Source: Suilimivivens sp963618065
GTDB taxonomy: Bacteria; Bacillota; Clostridia; Lachnospirales; Lachnospiraceae
Assembly: GCA_963618065.1 (NCBI GenBank)
Contig: CAVERH010000007.1
Span: forward strand, 1 to 64,000
Direction: 5' to 3'
DNA length: 64,000 nt
Both the position numbers and the translations under genes were made by a program. This document shows, piece after piece, positions 24,562 through 32,437 of the stretch. Below the pieces are notes generated by a model that was given only the letters and a program-made list of their open reading frames with translations, had not been told where the DNA came from and searched no databases. Numbering within the stretch: position 1 is the first letter of the stretch; the number at the start of each line of letters is the position of its first letter.

Positions 24562-25992
24562 CTACAGAAGCTCCTTTAACAGCTGGTTCACCATACCGGG
24601 ATCGCATTTGCCCTTCATGGCCTTCATGGTCTGTCCAACCAGGAAACCAATCGCCTTTTCCTTACCATTATGATAGTCCTCTACTGACTGTGGATTGTTG
24701 GCAATCACTTCTTCGACGGTCTTGCGGAGTGCACCTTCATCGTTGACGGTCTTCAATCCCTTTTCTTCCACGTAAGAAACCGGATCCATGTCCTCTTCAA
24801 ACATGACTTCAAAAACTTCCTTGGCAACTGCACCGTTAATGGCCTTGGAATCCTGCAATGCAATCAATGCAGAAAGATGTTCCGGTGAAAAGTGGATATC
24901 CTCCGGATCCTGTTCCTTCTCTTTAAGGATACGGAGGGTTTCACCCATCAGCCAGTTGGATACCTTCTTGGGCTGCGCACCAAGGGCAACAGTCTGTTCA
25001 AACAGATCCGCCATTTTCTTGGAGCCGGTAATAATCTCAATATCATAATCCGGGATTCCGAATTCTTCACGGTAACGGATCATCTTTTCATTGCGGAACT
25101 CCGGCTGTCTGCTGCGGATTTCCTCTAAAAGCTCATCACTCAATACGATCGGTACAAGGTCCGGATCCGGGAAGTAACGGTAATCCTGTGCATCCTCTTT
25201 GCTTCGCATGGCATAAGATTCACCGGCATTATCATCCCATCGTCTGGTCTCCTGCACGACCTTTTCTCCGGCATCCAGCAGATCCATCTGACGCTCGGTT
25301 TCACCTTCAATTGCACGGCGGATTGCCTTAAAGGAGTTCAAGTTCTTCATTTCGGTACGTGTTCCGAATTCCGTTGCTCCCACCTCACGAAGGGACAGGT
25401 TCACGTCTGCACGCATGGAGCCTTCCTGAAGCTTACAGTCAGATACTCCCAGATACTGTGCGATCATACGCAGCTTTTCCAGATAAGCAATAACTTCATC
25501 CGCACTGCGCATATCCGGCTCGGATACGATCTCGATCAGCGGTACGCCGGAACGGTTATAATCCACTAAGGAGCAGTCCTCCCAGTCATCGTGAATCAGC
25601 TTTCCGGCATCCTCCTCCATATGAATCTCATGGATTCCGATTTCCTTCTTTCCGGCTTCCGTTTCAATCTCTACCTTACCATTGCGGCAGATCGGCAGAT
25701 ACAGCTGGGAAATCTGATAGTTCTGCGGATTATCCGGATAAAAATAATTCTTACGGTCAAATTTACAATACTGGGTAATCGTACAGTTCGTAGCGAGTCC
25801 GACCGCTACGGCATATTCAAGCACCTTTTTATTTAATACAGGTAAAGAGCCCGGCATACCGGTGCATACCGGACAGGTATGAGTATTCGGCGCTCCACCA
25901 AATGCGGTAGAACAGCCACAGAAAATCTTGGTCTTCGTCGCAAGCTCTACATGAACCTCAAGACCAATGACGGTTTCATACTGTTTAGCCAT
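24562..25992 (-). CDS. gatB: Asp-tRNA(Asn)/Glu-tRNA(Gln) amidotransferase subunit B
   Basis: Protein of 476 residues, the normal length. It begins ETVIGLEVHVELATKTKIFCG, and the zinc-binding Cys pattern FCGCS...TCPVCTGMPG is intact. Further family motifs are DRKNYFYPDNPQNYQISQ, EDAGKLIHDD and RSGVPLIEIVSEPD. The helical and YqeY-like tail ends VGQTMKAMKGKCDPGMVNQLL. GatB binds the mischarged tRNA and activates it with ATP. Its ATG directly follows the gatA stop codon. Because the organism also has GlnRS, its main duty may be Asp-tRNA(Asn), which is inference. Confidence 0.97.
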   Translation of the reverse strand: MAKQYETVIGLEVHVELATKTKIFCGCSTAFGGAPNTHTCPVCTGMPGSLPVLNKKVLEYAVAVGLATNCTITQYCKFDRKNYFYPDNPQNYQISQLYLPICRNGKVEIETEAGKKEIGIHEIHMEEDAGKLIHDDWEDCSLVDYNRSGVPLIEIVSEPDMRSADEVIAYLEKLRMIAQYLGVSDCKLQEGSMRADVNLSLREVGATEFGTRTEMKNLNSFKAIRRAIEGETERQMDLLDAGEKVVQETRRWDDNAGESYAMRSKEDAQDYRYFPDPDLVPIVLSDELLEEIRSRQPEFRNEKMIRYREEFGIPDYDIEIITGSKKMADLFEQTVALGAQPKKVSNWLMGETLRILKEKEQDPEDIHFSPEHLSALIALQDSKAINGAVAKEVFEVMFEEDMDPVSYVEEKGLKTVNDEGALRKTVEEVIANNPQSVEDYHNGKEKAIGFLVGQTMKAMKGKCDPGMVNQLLKELL

Positions 25993-27495
25993 TTACTCAT
26001 CCTCCTTTTTCCTAGCCGAACCTGTCACCGGCAGCTTCTCTGGATACCGGGCACCCAAATCTCCCCTGCTGCATTCATAAGCGAAAGCTGCACGGATCAG
26101 GTTCTTTTCTTTAAAGCAGTCTCCAATCATCTGCAGGCCGATCGGCAGTCCCCTGGAGTCAATACCGCAGGGAATGCTGATTCCGGGAAGTCCTGCCAGA
26201 TTCACGGAAATCGTATAAATATCGCTTAAATACATCTTAATCGGATCAGAAAGGCTCTTGCCAAGCTCCGGTGCGGTTGTCGGTGCACAAGGAGCAAGGA
26301 TGACATCGTATTTTGCAAACGCTTCATCAAAGGCTTTCTTAATCAGTGCCTTGACACGGAGCGCTTTCAGATAATATGCATCGTAATAACCGGAGCTTAA
26401 TACAAAGCTTCCAAGCATGATACGGCGCTTTACTTCCGGTCCAAATCCTTCCGAACGGGTCTTCTTATACATGTTATGAAGTCCGGTATATTCTTCTGTA
26501 CGGTAACCGTACTTAATGCCATCGAATCGTTCAAGGTTCGAGCTTGCTTCTGCGGCCGCAATTGTGTAATAGGTCGGAATCGCATATTCCACAAGACTTA
26601 AGTCAAACTCCTCCACAATCGCACCCTTTTTCTTTAATTCTTCGGCTGCTTTCATGACCGCATCACGTACTTCCGGATCCAGTCCTTCTCCGAAGTAATC
26701 ACGCGGAATACCAATCTTCATGCCCTGTACATCATCCACAAGTGCGGATGTGAAATCGGACTCCTCACGTTCTACTGAAGTAGAGTCCTTCGGATCATGG
26801 GAAGCAATCACCTCAAGAATTGTTGCACAGTCAGTCACATCCTTGCACAGCGGTCCAATCTGATCCAACGAGGATCCATAGGCAATCAGTCCATACCGGG
26901 ATACTGTTCCATAGGTCGGCTTCATTCCAACCACGCCACAGTAAGAAGCAGGCTGACGGATAGAGCCGCCGGTATCCGAACCAAGGGCAAAGAAACATTC
27001 TTTCGCTGCAACGGCTGCTGCCGATCCTCCGGAAGATCCTCCCGGTACATGGGCTTCATTCCAGGGATTTTTGGTTGCGCCAAAGGCAGAGGTTTCTGTG
27101 GTAGAGCCCATGGCAAACTCGTCCATATTGGTCTTACCAAGAATCACCGCTCCTGCTTTTTCTAAATTTAATACCGCTTCCGAAGAAAAGGTCGGAATAA
27201 AATTACCAAGAATCTTCGAAGAACAGGTGGTCAGCATGCCTTCCGTGCACATATTATCCTTAATTGCCACAGGAACACCGGCCAGAGAACCGGTAAGCTC
27301 TCCTGCCTCAATCTTCTTCTGAACCTCCTGTGCCTTACGCAGTGCACCTTCTTCATCAATTGTTACATAACAGTGAAGAGACTCTTCTCTTTCTTTGATC
27401 TGTGTAAGAACCGCCTGTACGGCTTCGGGCGATGTTACTTCTCCGTTCCGGATCGCCTTTGCCAGTCCGACGGCTGTATAATCCAGTATCTTCAT
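25993..27495 (-). CDS. gatA: Asp-tRNA(Asn)/Glu-tRNA(Gln) amidotransferase subunit A
   Basis: Protein of 500 residues from the ATG at 27495 (AAAGGAAA upstream); the longer upstream frame enters gatC territory and is not plausible. The amidase signature is complete: the catalytic Lys in GVPVAIKDNMCTEG, and the Ser pair in VPGGSSGGSAAAVAA and SDTGGSIRQPASYCG. GatA hydrolyses glutamine and channels ammonia to GatB. It lies 20 bases after gatC in the usual gatCAB order. Confidence 0.97.
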   Translation of the reverse strand: MKILDYTAVGLAKAIRNGEVTSPEAVQAVLTQIKEREESLHCYVTIDEEGALRKAQEVQKKIEAGELTGSLAGVPVAIKDNMCTEGMLTTCSSKILGNFIPTFSSEAVLNLEKAGAVILGKTNMDEFAMGSTTETSAFGATKNPWNEAHVPGGSSGGSAAAVAAKECFFALGSDTGGSIRQPASYCGVVGMKPTYGTVSRYGLIAYGSSLDQIGPLCKDVTDCATILEVIASHDPKDSTSVEREESDFTSALVDDVQGMKIGIPRDYFGEGLDPEVRDAVMKAAEELKKKGAIVEEFDLSLVEYAIPTYYTIAAAEASSNLERFDGIKYGYRTEEYTGLHNMYKKTRSEGFGPEVKRRIMLGSFVLSSGYYDAYYLKALRVKALIKKAFDEAFAKYDVILAPCAPTTAPELGKSLSDPIKMYLSDIYTISVNLAGLPGISIPCGIDSRGLPIGLQMIGDCFKEKNLIRAAFAYECSRGDLGARYPEKLPVTGSARKKEDE

Positions 27496-27514
27496 TGCAG
27501 TTTCCTTTCTGTTT

Positions 27515-27808
27515 TTATTCAAAGGTCTTCGGAACGATAAACATACCGTCCTTCTCACCGGGTGCATTCTTAAGGATGTCCTCACGCATGTCTCCATTCG
27601 TTACCACATCTTCACGAAATACATTCTGTACCGGAAAAACATGGGACATCGGTTCTACACCGGTGGTATCCAGTTCACCAAGCTTATCAATGTAATCCAG
27701 CATGCTTCCCATATCCTTCTTCGCCTGCTCGCGTTCTTCCTCGGACAGTTCCAGCTTTGCCAGAATTCCTACATATTCAATGGTTTCATCTGAAATGATA
27801 TTTGCCAT
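27515..27808 (-). CDS. gatC: Asp-tRNA(Asn)/Glu-tRNA(Gln) amidotransferase subunit C
   Basis: Protein of 97 residues, the normal size. ISDETIEYVGILAKLELSEE and the conserved GELDTTGVEPMSHVFPVQNVFREDVV are typical of GatC, which wraps around GatA and stabilises the complex. It is the first gene of gatCAB. The upstream ribosome site is weak (AAAGG about 14 bases before the ATG). The tail of a lost thiolase gene ends only 24 bases upstream. Confidence 0.95.
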   Translation of the reverse strand: MANIISDETIEYVGILAKLELSEEEREQAKKDMGSMLDYIDKLGELDTTGVEPMSHVFPVQNVFREDVVTNGDMREDILKNAPGEKDGMFIVPKTFE

Positions 27809-27832
27809 AAATATTAACCAAACCTTTCTTAA

Positions 27833-27892
27833 TTATCCATTTCCACAATGGCAGAACAACCCATTCCACCACCGACTGTGCTGCAGATTATG
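27833..27892 (-). pseudogene. Tail of a lost thiolase gene
   Basis: On the minus strand the bases upstream of gatC translate as ICSTVGGGMGCSAIVEMDN followed by TAA. This matches the C-terminus of the window's own thiolase (LCIGGGMGCSTIVKMD), including the catalytic Cys region GGGMGCS. No other thiolase sequence precedes it; further upstream there is only a non-coding gap and a terminator. It is a 19-20 codon relic of a second thiolase gene that once lay here. Confidence 0.72.
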
Positions 27893-27969
27893 ATACATTA
27901 GTAATTTACTACTTTTCCCCTGCGGTGTCTAGTAGATCGTTAAAAAAAGAACAAACACAGAGAAGCAAA

Positions 27970-28017
27970 AAACCATTTTCTCCATGAACGCACTGCGCTG
28001 TACGGAGAAAATGGTTT
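27970..28017 (-). terminator. Intrinsic terminator after the AGCS transporter gene
   Basis: Arms AAACCATTTTCTCC (27970-27983) and GGAGAAAATGGTTT (28004-28017) pair perfectly. On the minus strand the hairpin is followed by TTTTTT. It lies 40 bases after the transporter stop codon. Confidence 0.88.
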
Positions 28018-28056
28018 CTTGTGTTTAAACCTGTATCTTTTCTGAAACAGGTATGC

Positions 28057-29478
28057 TTATTTCTTTAATCCTTCAAAATATACCTTGGTTTCTGCAACCA
28101 CGACACCACTTAATGCAACCAGTGCAATCAGGTTCGGGATCGCCATCAGTCCATTAAAGATATCAGCAATAGTCCATACTGCACTGACCGTCATGTAAGG
28201 TCCGATAAAGATCGCAAGAATGTATAACCAGCGGTATACCTTAACCACCTTCAGTTTGCCGCCGCATAAATACTCCAGGCATCTTTCACTGTAATAATCC
28301 CAGCCAAGAATTGTGGTAAATGCGAAAAATACCAGACACACCATTAGAAGGAAGGAACAGATCTGATCCGGTAAAGGGAGTCCCATCTGGAAGGCTTTAT
28401 CCGTTACGGTTACGCCCTCAAGTCCCATATCCCATGTACCGGTAATGACAATACAAAGTCCGGTCATCGTACAGATTACCAGTGTATCAATCACGGTTCC
28501 CATCATGGAAATCAGTCCCTGACGGGCAGGCTCTTCTACCTGGGCTGCGGCTGCGGCGATCGGTGCGCTTCCGAGACCTGCCTCATTTGAGAAGATACCT
28601 CTTGCAATACCCTTCTGCATGGCAATCATCATTGCACCAAGTGCACCTCCTGCGGCTGCCCGAATACCAAATGCTCCCTGCACGATCTCAACGATGGCAC
28701 CGGGAATCCTGGTGACGTTACAGATCAGAATAATGAGCGCTACCGCAACATAAAGAATTGCCATGAAAGGAACGATAACCTCTGCCACCTTGGAGATTCT
28801 CTTTAAACCACCGATAATAACAAGCGCTGCACAAACAGTAATAATCAGTCCGGCAATAATCACGGAAATGGAATAATCGGATCCAAAGGAGGACATTCCA
28901 AACAGATGAACGGTATGTACGCTATCCGGATCAAAGAAATTCTGGACTGCACTGGTAATACCGTTTACCTGTGTAAAGGTTCCGATACCGAAAAGACCAA
29001 CACCAACGCCAAAGAACGCAAAGATCTTTGCAAGCCATTTCCAGTTCTTTCCCATACCCCTTTCTATGTAATAGAACGGACCGCCGATGATATGTCCATC
29101 CTCTGCTACTACGCGGTATTTCGTGGCTAACAGACATTCGGAATACTTGGTTGCGGTTCCAAGTAATGCAGCGAACCACATCCAGAATAACGCTCCGGGA
29201 CCTCCGGCTACCAGTGCGGTTGCCACACCGACAATGTTACCGGTACCGATGGTTGCAGACAATGCAGTGCAAAGTGCACCAAAGCTGGATACTTCACCGT
29301 GCTCACCGGTTCTCTCATTATCCCTGATCTGCCGAATGGCCATAGGCATCCTGGTAATCTGCAGTCCCTTTAACCGGACGGTCAGATAAATACCTACCGC
29401 AAGGATGAGGACGATCAACGGGATACCCCACACAAAATCGTCAATCGTGGTTAATACGTTACTGATTTGTTCTAACAT
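28057..29478 (-). CDS. Sodium:alanine/glycine symporter (AGCS family)
   Basis: Protein of 473 residues with about eleven membrane segments. Family motifs include ALCTALSATIGTGNIVGVATAL near residue 70, GPGALFWMWFAALLGTATKY, the long FSNEAGLGSAPIAAAAAQ block, and AFTTILGWDYYSERC. It imports glycine or alanine with sodium. A glycine riboswitch and terminator in its leader strongly suggest glycine is a substrate and that import is shut off or adjusted when glycine is plentiful. GAGAGGGAAG precedes the ATG. It is a single-gene unit ended by the terminator at 27970-28017. Confidence 0.95.
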   Translation of the reverse strand: MLEQISNVLTTIDDFVWGIPLIVLILAVGIYLTVRLKGLQITRMPMAIRQIRDNERTGEHGEVSSFGALCTALSATIGTGNIVGVATALVAGGPGALFWMWFAALLGTATKYSECLLATKYRVVAEDGHIIGGPFYYIERGMGKNWKWLAKIFAFFGVGVGLFGIGTFTQVNGITSAVQNFFDPDSVHTVHLFGMSSFGSDYSISVIIAGLIITVCAALVIIGGLKRISKVAEVIVPFMAILYVAVALIILICNVTRIPGAIVEIVQGAFGIRAAAGGALGAMMIAMQKGIARGIFSNEAGLGSAPIAAAAAQVEEPARQGLISMMGTVIDTLVICTMTGLCIVITGTWDMGLEGVTVTDKAFQMGLPLPDQICSFLLMVCLVFFAFTTILGWDYYSERCLEYLCGGKLKVVKVYRWLYILAIFIGPYMTVSAVWTIADIFNGLMAIPNLIALVALSGVVVAETKVYFEGLKK

Positions 29479-29527
29479 TTTTCTTCCCTCTCATTTTAAA
29501 ATTTTCAGGTAACTATTCAGAAACAAT

Positions 29528-29553
29528 AAAAAGGACTGATTCTCATCAGCCCT
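29528..29553 (-). terminator. Riboswitch expression-platform terminator
   Basis: On the minus strand AGGGCTGAT-GAGA-ATCAGTCCTTTTT forms a hairpin with T-run between the glycine aptamer and the transporter start. It is the likely transcription switch. Confidence 0.8.
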
Positions 29554-29690
29554 CTAAAGAGTAGAACATGCATATCGAATGCTCTGTCCTTTTGCCTGAG
29601 AGATTGGCAGGATTCCTGCCGTACACCTTCGGCGCCCTTCATCAGGGACTCTCCAGAGTGTTGGTGGCTTCGCATTTCCATACCTCTTTG
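29554..29690 (-). ncRNA. Glycine riboswitch (single aptamer)
   Basis: Read on the minus strand, the leader contains the conserved glycine-aptamer blocks CTCTGGAGAG, GGGCGCCGAAGG, GGCAGGA...TCCTGCC and TCTCAGGCAAAAGGACAG in the right order. Only one full aptamer is visible rather than the common tandem pair; bases around 29554-29580 may be a reduced ghost partner. It is followed by a terminator and then the AGCS transporter gene. The exact 5' end is uncertain; it may begin near 29690. Confidence 0.93.
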
Positions 29691-29811
29691 TACTTCAACG
29701 CTTTAACACATCAACATAAAGTACTATAACATATCATTTTTCCATATGCAATACTATGTTTTAAAATCCATTCGAAAGGAAATTCGAAATTTTTCGTATG
29801 GAATTTTCGTA

Positions 29812-30561
29812 TTAATCTTCTTCCTCTGCCTTTGGCACTCCTCCACGTGAAATTCCAAACTTTTCACGCATGGCAATCAGGCGGTCGACCTGTTCTTTCG
29901 TAAAGCGGTTCTGCTTTCCGAGAATCTTCCCCGTAATCATCAGAATATTGGCATAATATTCCATGGATTCCAGACGATAATACGCAGCATAAGCATCCTC
30001 TGCCCAGGTTACTGCCCCGTGGTTGGCAAGCAGTACCCCATTATGCGTATGGCAGTATGGTGCAATCACGTCTGCCACTTCCTTCGTGCCAAGCTCCGCA
30101 TAGGGTGCAATCGGAACGTCCCCCAACGTAATCACGGCTTCTGCCAGCACCGGAGCATCCAACGGAATTCCCGCTATGGAAAAGCTTGTGCAGATCGGCG
30201 GGTGCGCATGACATACGGAACGCAGATCCGGATTCTCCTGATAAGCACGCAAATGCATCTTTAATTCCGAGGACGGCTTATGGGTTCCCTCCAAGACGTT
30301 GCCCTGCAAATCCACCTTTACCAGCATCTTCTTATTCATAAAGCCCTTGGAAACACCGGTGGGTGTTGCCCAGACCTCATTTTCGCCTGTGCGGACGGAA
30401 ATATTGCCATCGTTTGCCGCCACAAAATTGCGGACATACATTCTCTGTCCGATATCCAGAATTGCTTCTTTTGCTTCCTTTTCGGAAGGATAATAACAAT
30501 TACTTTCTTTGCTTCTGTTCAAGTCCTGCTTCTTTTGCTGTTTCTCTTTTTGCTTTTTCAT
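29812..30561 (-). CDS. Class II aldolase (L-fuculose-phosphate/methylthioribulose-phosphate aldolase-like)
   Basis: Protein of 249 residues from the ATG at 30561 (GGAG six bases upstream). After a Lys/Gln-rich N-terminal tail (about residues 1-25), the aldolase domain shows FVAANDGNISVR, TPTGVSKGFM, the zinc-binding HAHPP, and LLANHGAVTWAEDAYAAYYR with further metal His. Family members include FucA, RhaD and the Ald2 aldolase. Its partner directly upstream is mtnA, which makes 5-substituted ribulose-1-phosphates. That pairing fits the DHAP shunt, in which Ald2 splits methylthioribulose- or deoxyribulose-1-phosphate to dihydroxyacetone phosphate and an aldehyde. Fuculose-phosphate aldolase is the alternative, less favoured because no fucose isomerase or kinase is nearby. 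Confidence 0.85.
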   Translation of the reverse strand: MKKQKEKQQKKQDLNRSKESNCYYPSEKEAKEAILDIGQRMYVRNFVAANDGNISVRTGENEVWATPTGVSKGFMNKKMLVKVDLQGNVLEGTHKPSSELKMHLRAYQENPDLRSVCHAHPPICTSFSIAGIPLDAPVLAEAVITLGDVPIAPYAELGTKEVADVIAPYCHTHNGVLLANHGAVTWAEDAYAAYYRLESMEYYANILMITGKILGKQNRFTKEQVDRLIAMREKFGISRGGVPKAEEED

Positions 30562-30634
30562 ACAAGTCTCCATATTCTGAAACTTATGTCAGAATTCTTC
30601 TCTATACAGATCTGTTTTTCATACCGGTAACCGT

Positions 30635-31762
30635 TCATTCCTGCTCATTTATAAGCTGTGCGGCCTCCTTTTTCTTACGGATCTCTGCCAGAGATTCCGT
30701 AAACGGAGCGCATGCAATTCCATACTCTGTAACAATCGCGGTAATTAAGGAATGGTCTGTTACATCAAACGCCGGATTAAAAACCTTCACGCCCTCCGGT
30801 GCCATCCGCTCCCTATACCACATTTCCGTCACTTCCTCCGGCTTACGCTGTTCAATCTTAATGTCATCCCCTGTGGGGCAGTCATAGTCAATGGTGGAGG
30901 TCGGTGCGCAGATATACATCGGTATGCCATACTGCTTTGCAACGGCAGCAACGACCGAAGTTCCGATCTTATTAGCCGCATCCCCGTTTGCCGCCACACG
31001 GTCACATCCTACGAAAACCGCATTCACCCAGCCATTTTTCATTACGGTTGCAGACATGTTATCACAAATCAGCGTCACATCTACTCCGGCAGAATGCAGT
31101 TCATAGGCGGTAAGCCTTGCTCCCTGCAAAAGCGGTCTTGTTTCATCCGCAAATACATGGAAACCATAGCCTCTTTCCTGCCCTAAATAAATTGGTGCGG
31201 TTGCTGTTCCATATTTACAGGTCGCCAGCTGCCCTGCATTACAGTGTGTAAGGATTCCATCCCCCGGTTTCACGAGGGAAAGACCGTTTTCACCAATTGC
31301 TTTGCAGACGGCAATGTCCTCTTCCTTCATCCGGAAGGCTTCTTCTCCCAGAATCCTTACGATCTGCTCTACACTCTTTCCTGCTTCCTGCGCCTTCCGG
31401 AGAACCTTCTCCATACGGTTCAATGCCCACGAAAGGTTCACGGCCGTAGGACGCGAGGAATTTAAAAACTCCTTCTGCTCTAAGAACTGCTTTTCAAATT
31501 CTTCGTAGGAAATATCCTTCCGGTTCATCCAGATTTCAAAGCTTAACTGATAAATGCCAAAAGCTGCAGCCACGCCGATCGCCGGCGCCCCACGCACCTT
31601 TAAAAGATAAATGGCATCCCAGATCTCCTGTGCTGTTTTTAACTGAATAATCTCTGTTTTTCCAGGAAGCAGGGTCTGATCTATAATCACCAGACAGTTT
31701 TCTTCCTTATTAAAGTCTACGGTTTCGTAATCCAGTATGGTTTTGTTCTCGGAATTCTTCAT
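30635..31762 (-). CDS. mtnA: S-methyl-5-thioribose-1-phosphate isomerase
   Basis: Protein of 375 residues related to eIF2B. The MtnA catalytic residues are visible: the Cys in THCNAGQLATCKYGTA and the Asp in GCDRVAANGDAANKIGT. VRGAPAIGVAAAFG and DNMSATVM are also conserved. It converts methylthioribose-1-phosphate (or 5-deoxyribose-1-phosphate) to the ribulose form. It lies 73 bases upstream of the class II aldolase on the same strand. No kinase (mtnK) or phosphorylase (mtnP) is in the window. Its leader contains 14-bp tandem repeats. Confidence 0.93.
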   Translation of the reverse strand: MKNSENKTILDYETVDFNKEENCLVIIDQTLLPGKTEIIQLKTAQEIWDAIYLLKVRGAPAIGVAAAFGIYQLSFEIWMNRKDISYEEFEKQFLEQKEFLNSSRPTAVNLSWALNRMEKVLRKAQEAGKSVEQIVRILGEEAFRMKEEDIAVCKAIGENGLSLVKPGDGILTHCNAGQLATCKYGTATAPIYLGQERGYGFHVFADETRPLLQGARLTAYELHSAGVDVTLICDNMSATVMKNGWVNAVFVGCDRVAANGDAANKIGTSVVAAVAKQYGIPMYICAPTSTIDYDCPTGDDIKIEQRKPEEVTEMWYRERMAPEGVKVFNPAFDVTDHSLITAIVTEYGIACAPFTESLAEIRKKKEAAQLINEQE

Positions 31763-31775
31763 TTTCTGTCCTTCT

Positions 31776-31845
31776 GTTCTGTTTCTTACGTTCTGTTTCT
31801 TGTATTCTGATTCTTGTGCTCTGTTACTTATGTATTCTACACTAT
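31776..31845. repeat. Degenerate 14-bp tandem repeat upstream of mtnA
   Basis: Units GTTCTGTTTCTTAC, GTTCTGTTTCTTGT, ATTCTGATTCTTGT and GCTCTGTTACTTAT run end to end, with a weaker fifth unit that reaches the end of the upstream small gene. On the transcribed strand they are purine-rich (AAGAAACAGAAC). Confidence 0.7.
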
Positions 31846-32204
31846 ATTTTTGTTTTACATTTTTGTGCTGTATTTTCGTTACTGCATGAATCAGCTTGTT
31901 GTACCTTCCTCGGATACCTCTGTCTGCTTTCTAAAAGACCATCCAGAACCATGATCCCTGCTCCTAACACGAAAACAACCGCCGACAGCATCCGGTCTAC
32001 CCTTCCTGCCGCCTTTTCCTTCTGTCTGCCCTTCTGTTTCACAGCTTTTGTCTTATACTGCATTTTGATTCTGGCAATCTTCTCCCTGCTTTTGGCGCGT
32101 ATCTTCTCTCTCCTACGCAGCTCCATCCGGAAGCGCTGTGCCGGATTCTTATGTAAAGGTAATTTAATCTTCTTACGAAAGCTTCGTTTTCTTTTCTTCT
32201 GCAT
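31842..32204 (-). CDS. Small highly basic protein with one membrane segment
   Basis: Protein of 120 residues, with GGGAGGG before its ATG, which supports it being real. The first 65 residues are extremely rich in Lys and Arg (FRKKIKLPLHKNPAQRFRME). A hydrophobic segment lies near residues 72-92 (MLSAVVFVLGAGIMVLDGLL), followed by a polar tail. I do not recognise a family. It lies upstream of mtnA on the same strand, and its 3' end runs into the 14-bp repeats. A membrane-anchored nucleic-acid- or ribosome-binding role is conceivable but unsupported. Confidence 0.55.
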   Translation of the reverse strand: MQKKRKRSFRKKIKLPLHKNPAQRFRMELRRREKIRAKSREKIARIKMQYKTKAVKQKGRQKEKAAGRVDRMLSAVVFVLGAGIMVLDGLLESRQRYPRKVQQADSCSNENTAQKCKTKI

Positions 32205-32381
32205 GAGATCCCTCCCATCTCAAACCATTACGACCATTCCGTCATGTCATTCCTAAATGATCCAATCACATGGATTCGCTTACTGCAATTATAGTGTCTC
32301 ATATTTTTCTGAAAAAAGGAAGCGGTTGTCGCTTTGCAAAACTTGCGGTAGAATTGTAATTGTACTATACCTATTCAGAGT

Positions 32382-32399
32382 CATGCAAAATTGCTTTCT
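32382..32399. repeat. Dispersed repeat, partial copy 3
   Basis: The first 18 bases of the 35-bp repeat recur here, in the leader of the AraC gene, preceded by CTATTCAGAGT as in copy 1. The match ends abruptly after TTTCT. Confidence 0.7.
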
Positions 32400-32437
32400 A
32401 TGCTGAATACGAAATAACAGAAGGAGTACATTTCCTT

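Noticed and set aside
27496..27597. N-terminal extension of GatA
   Set aside because: It overlaps gatC in another frame; the ATG at 27495 has a ribosome site and the usual GatA start.
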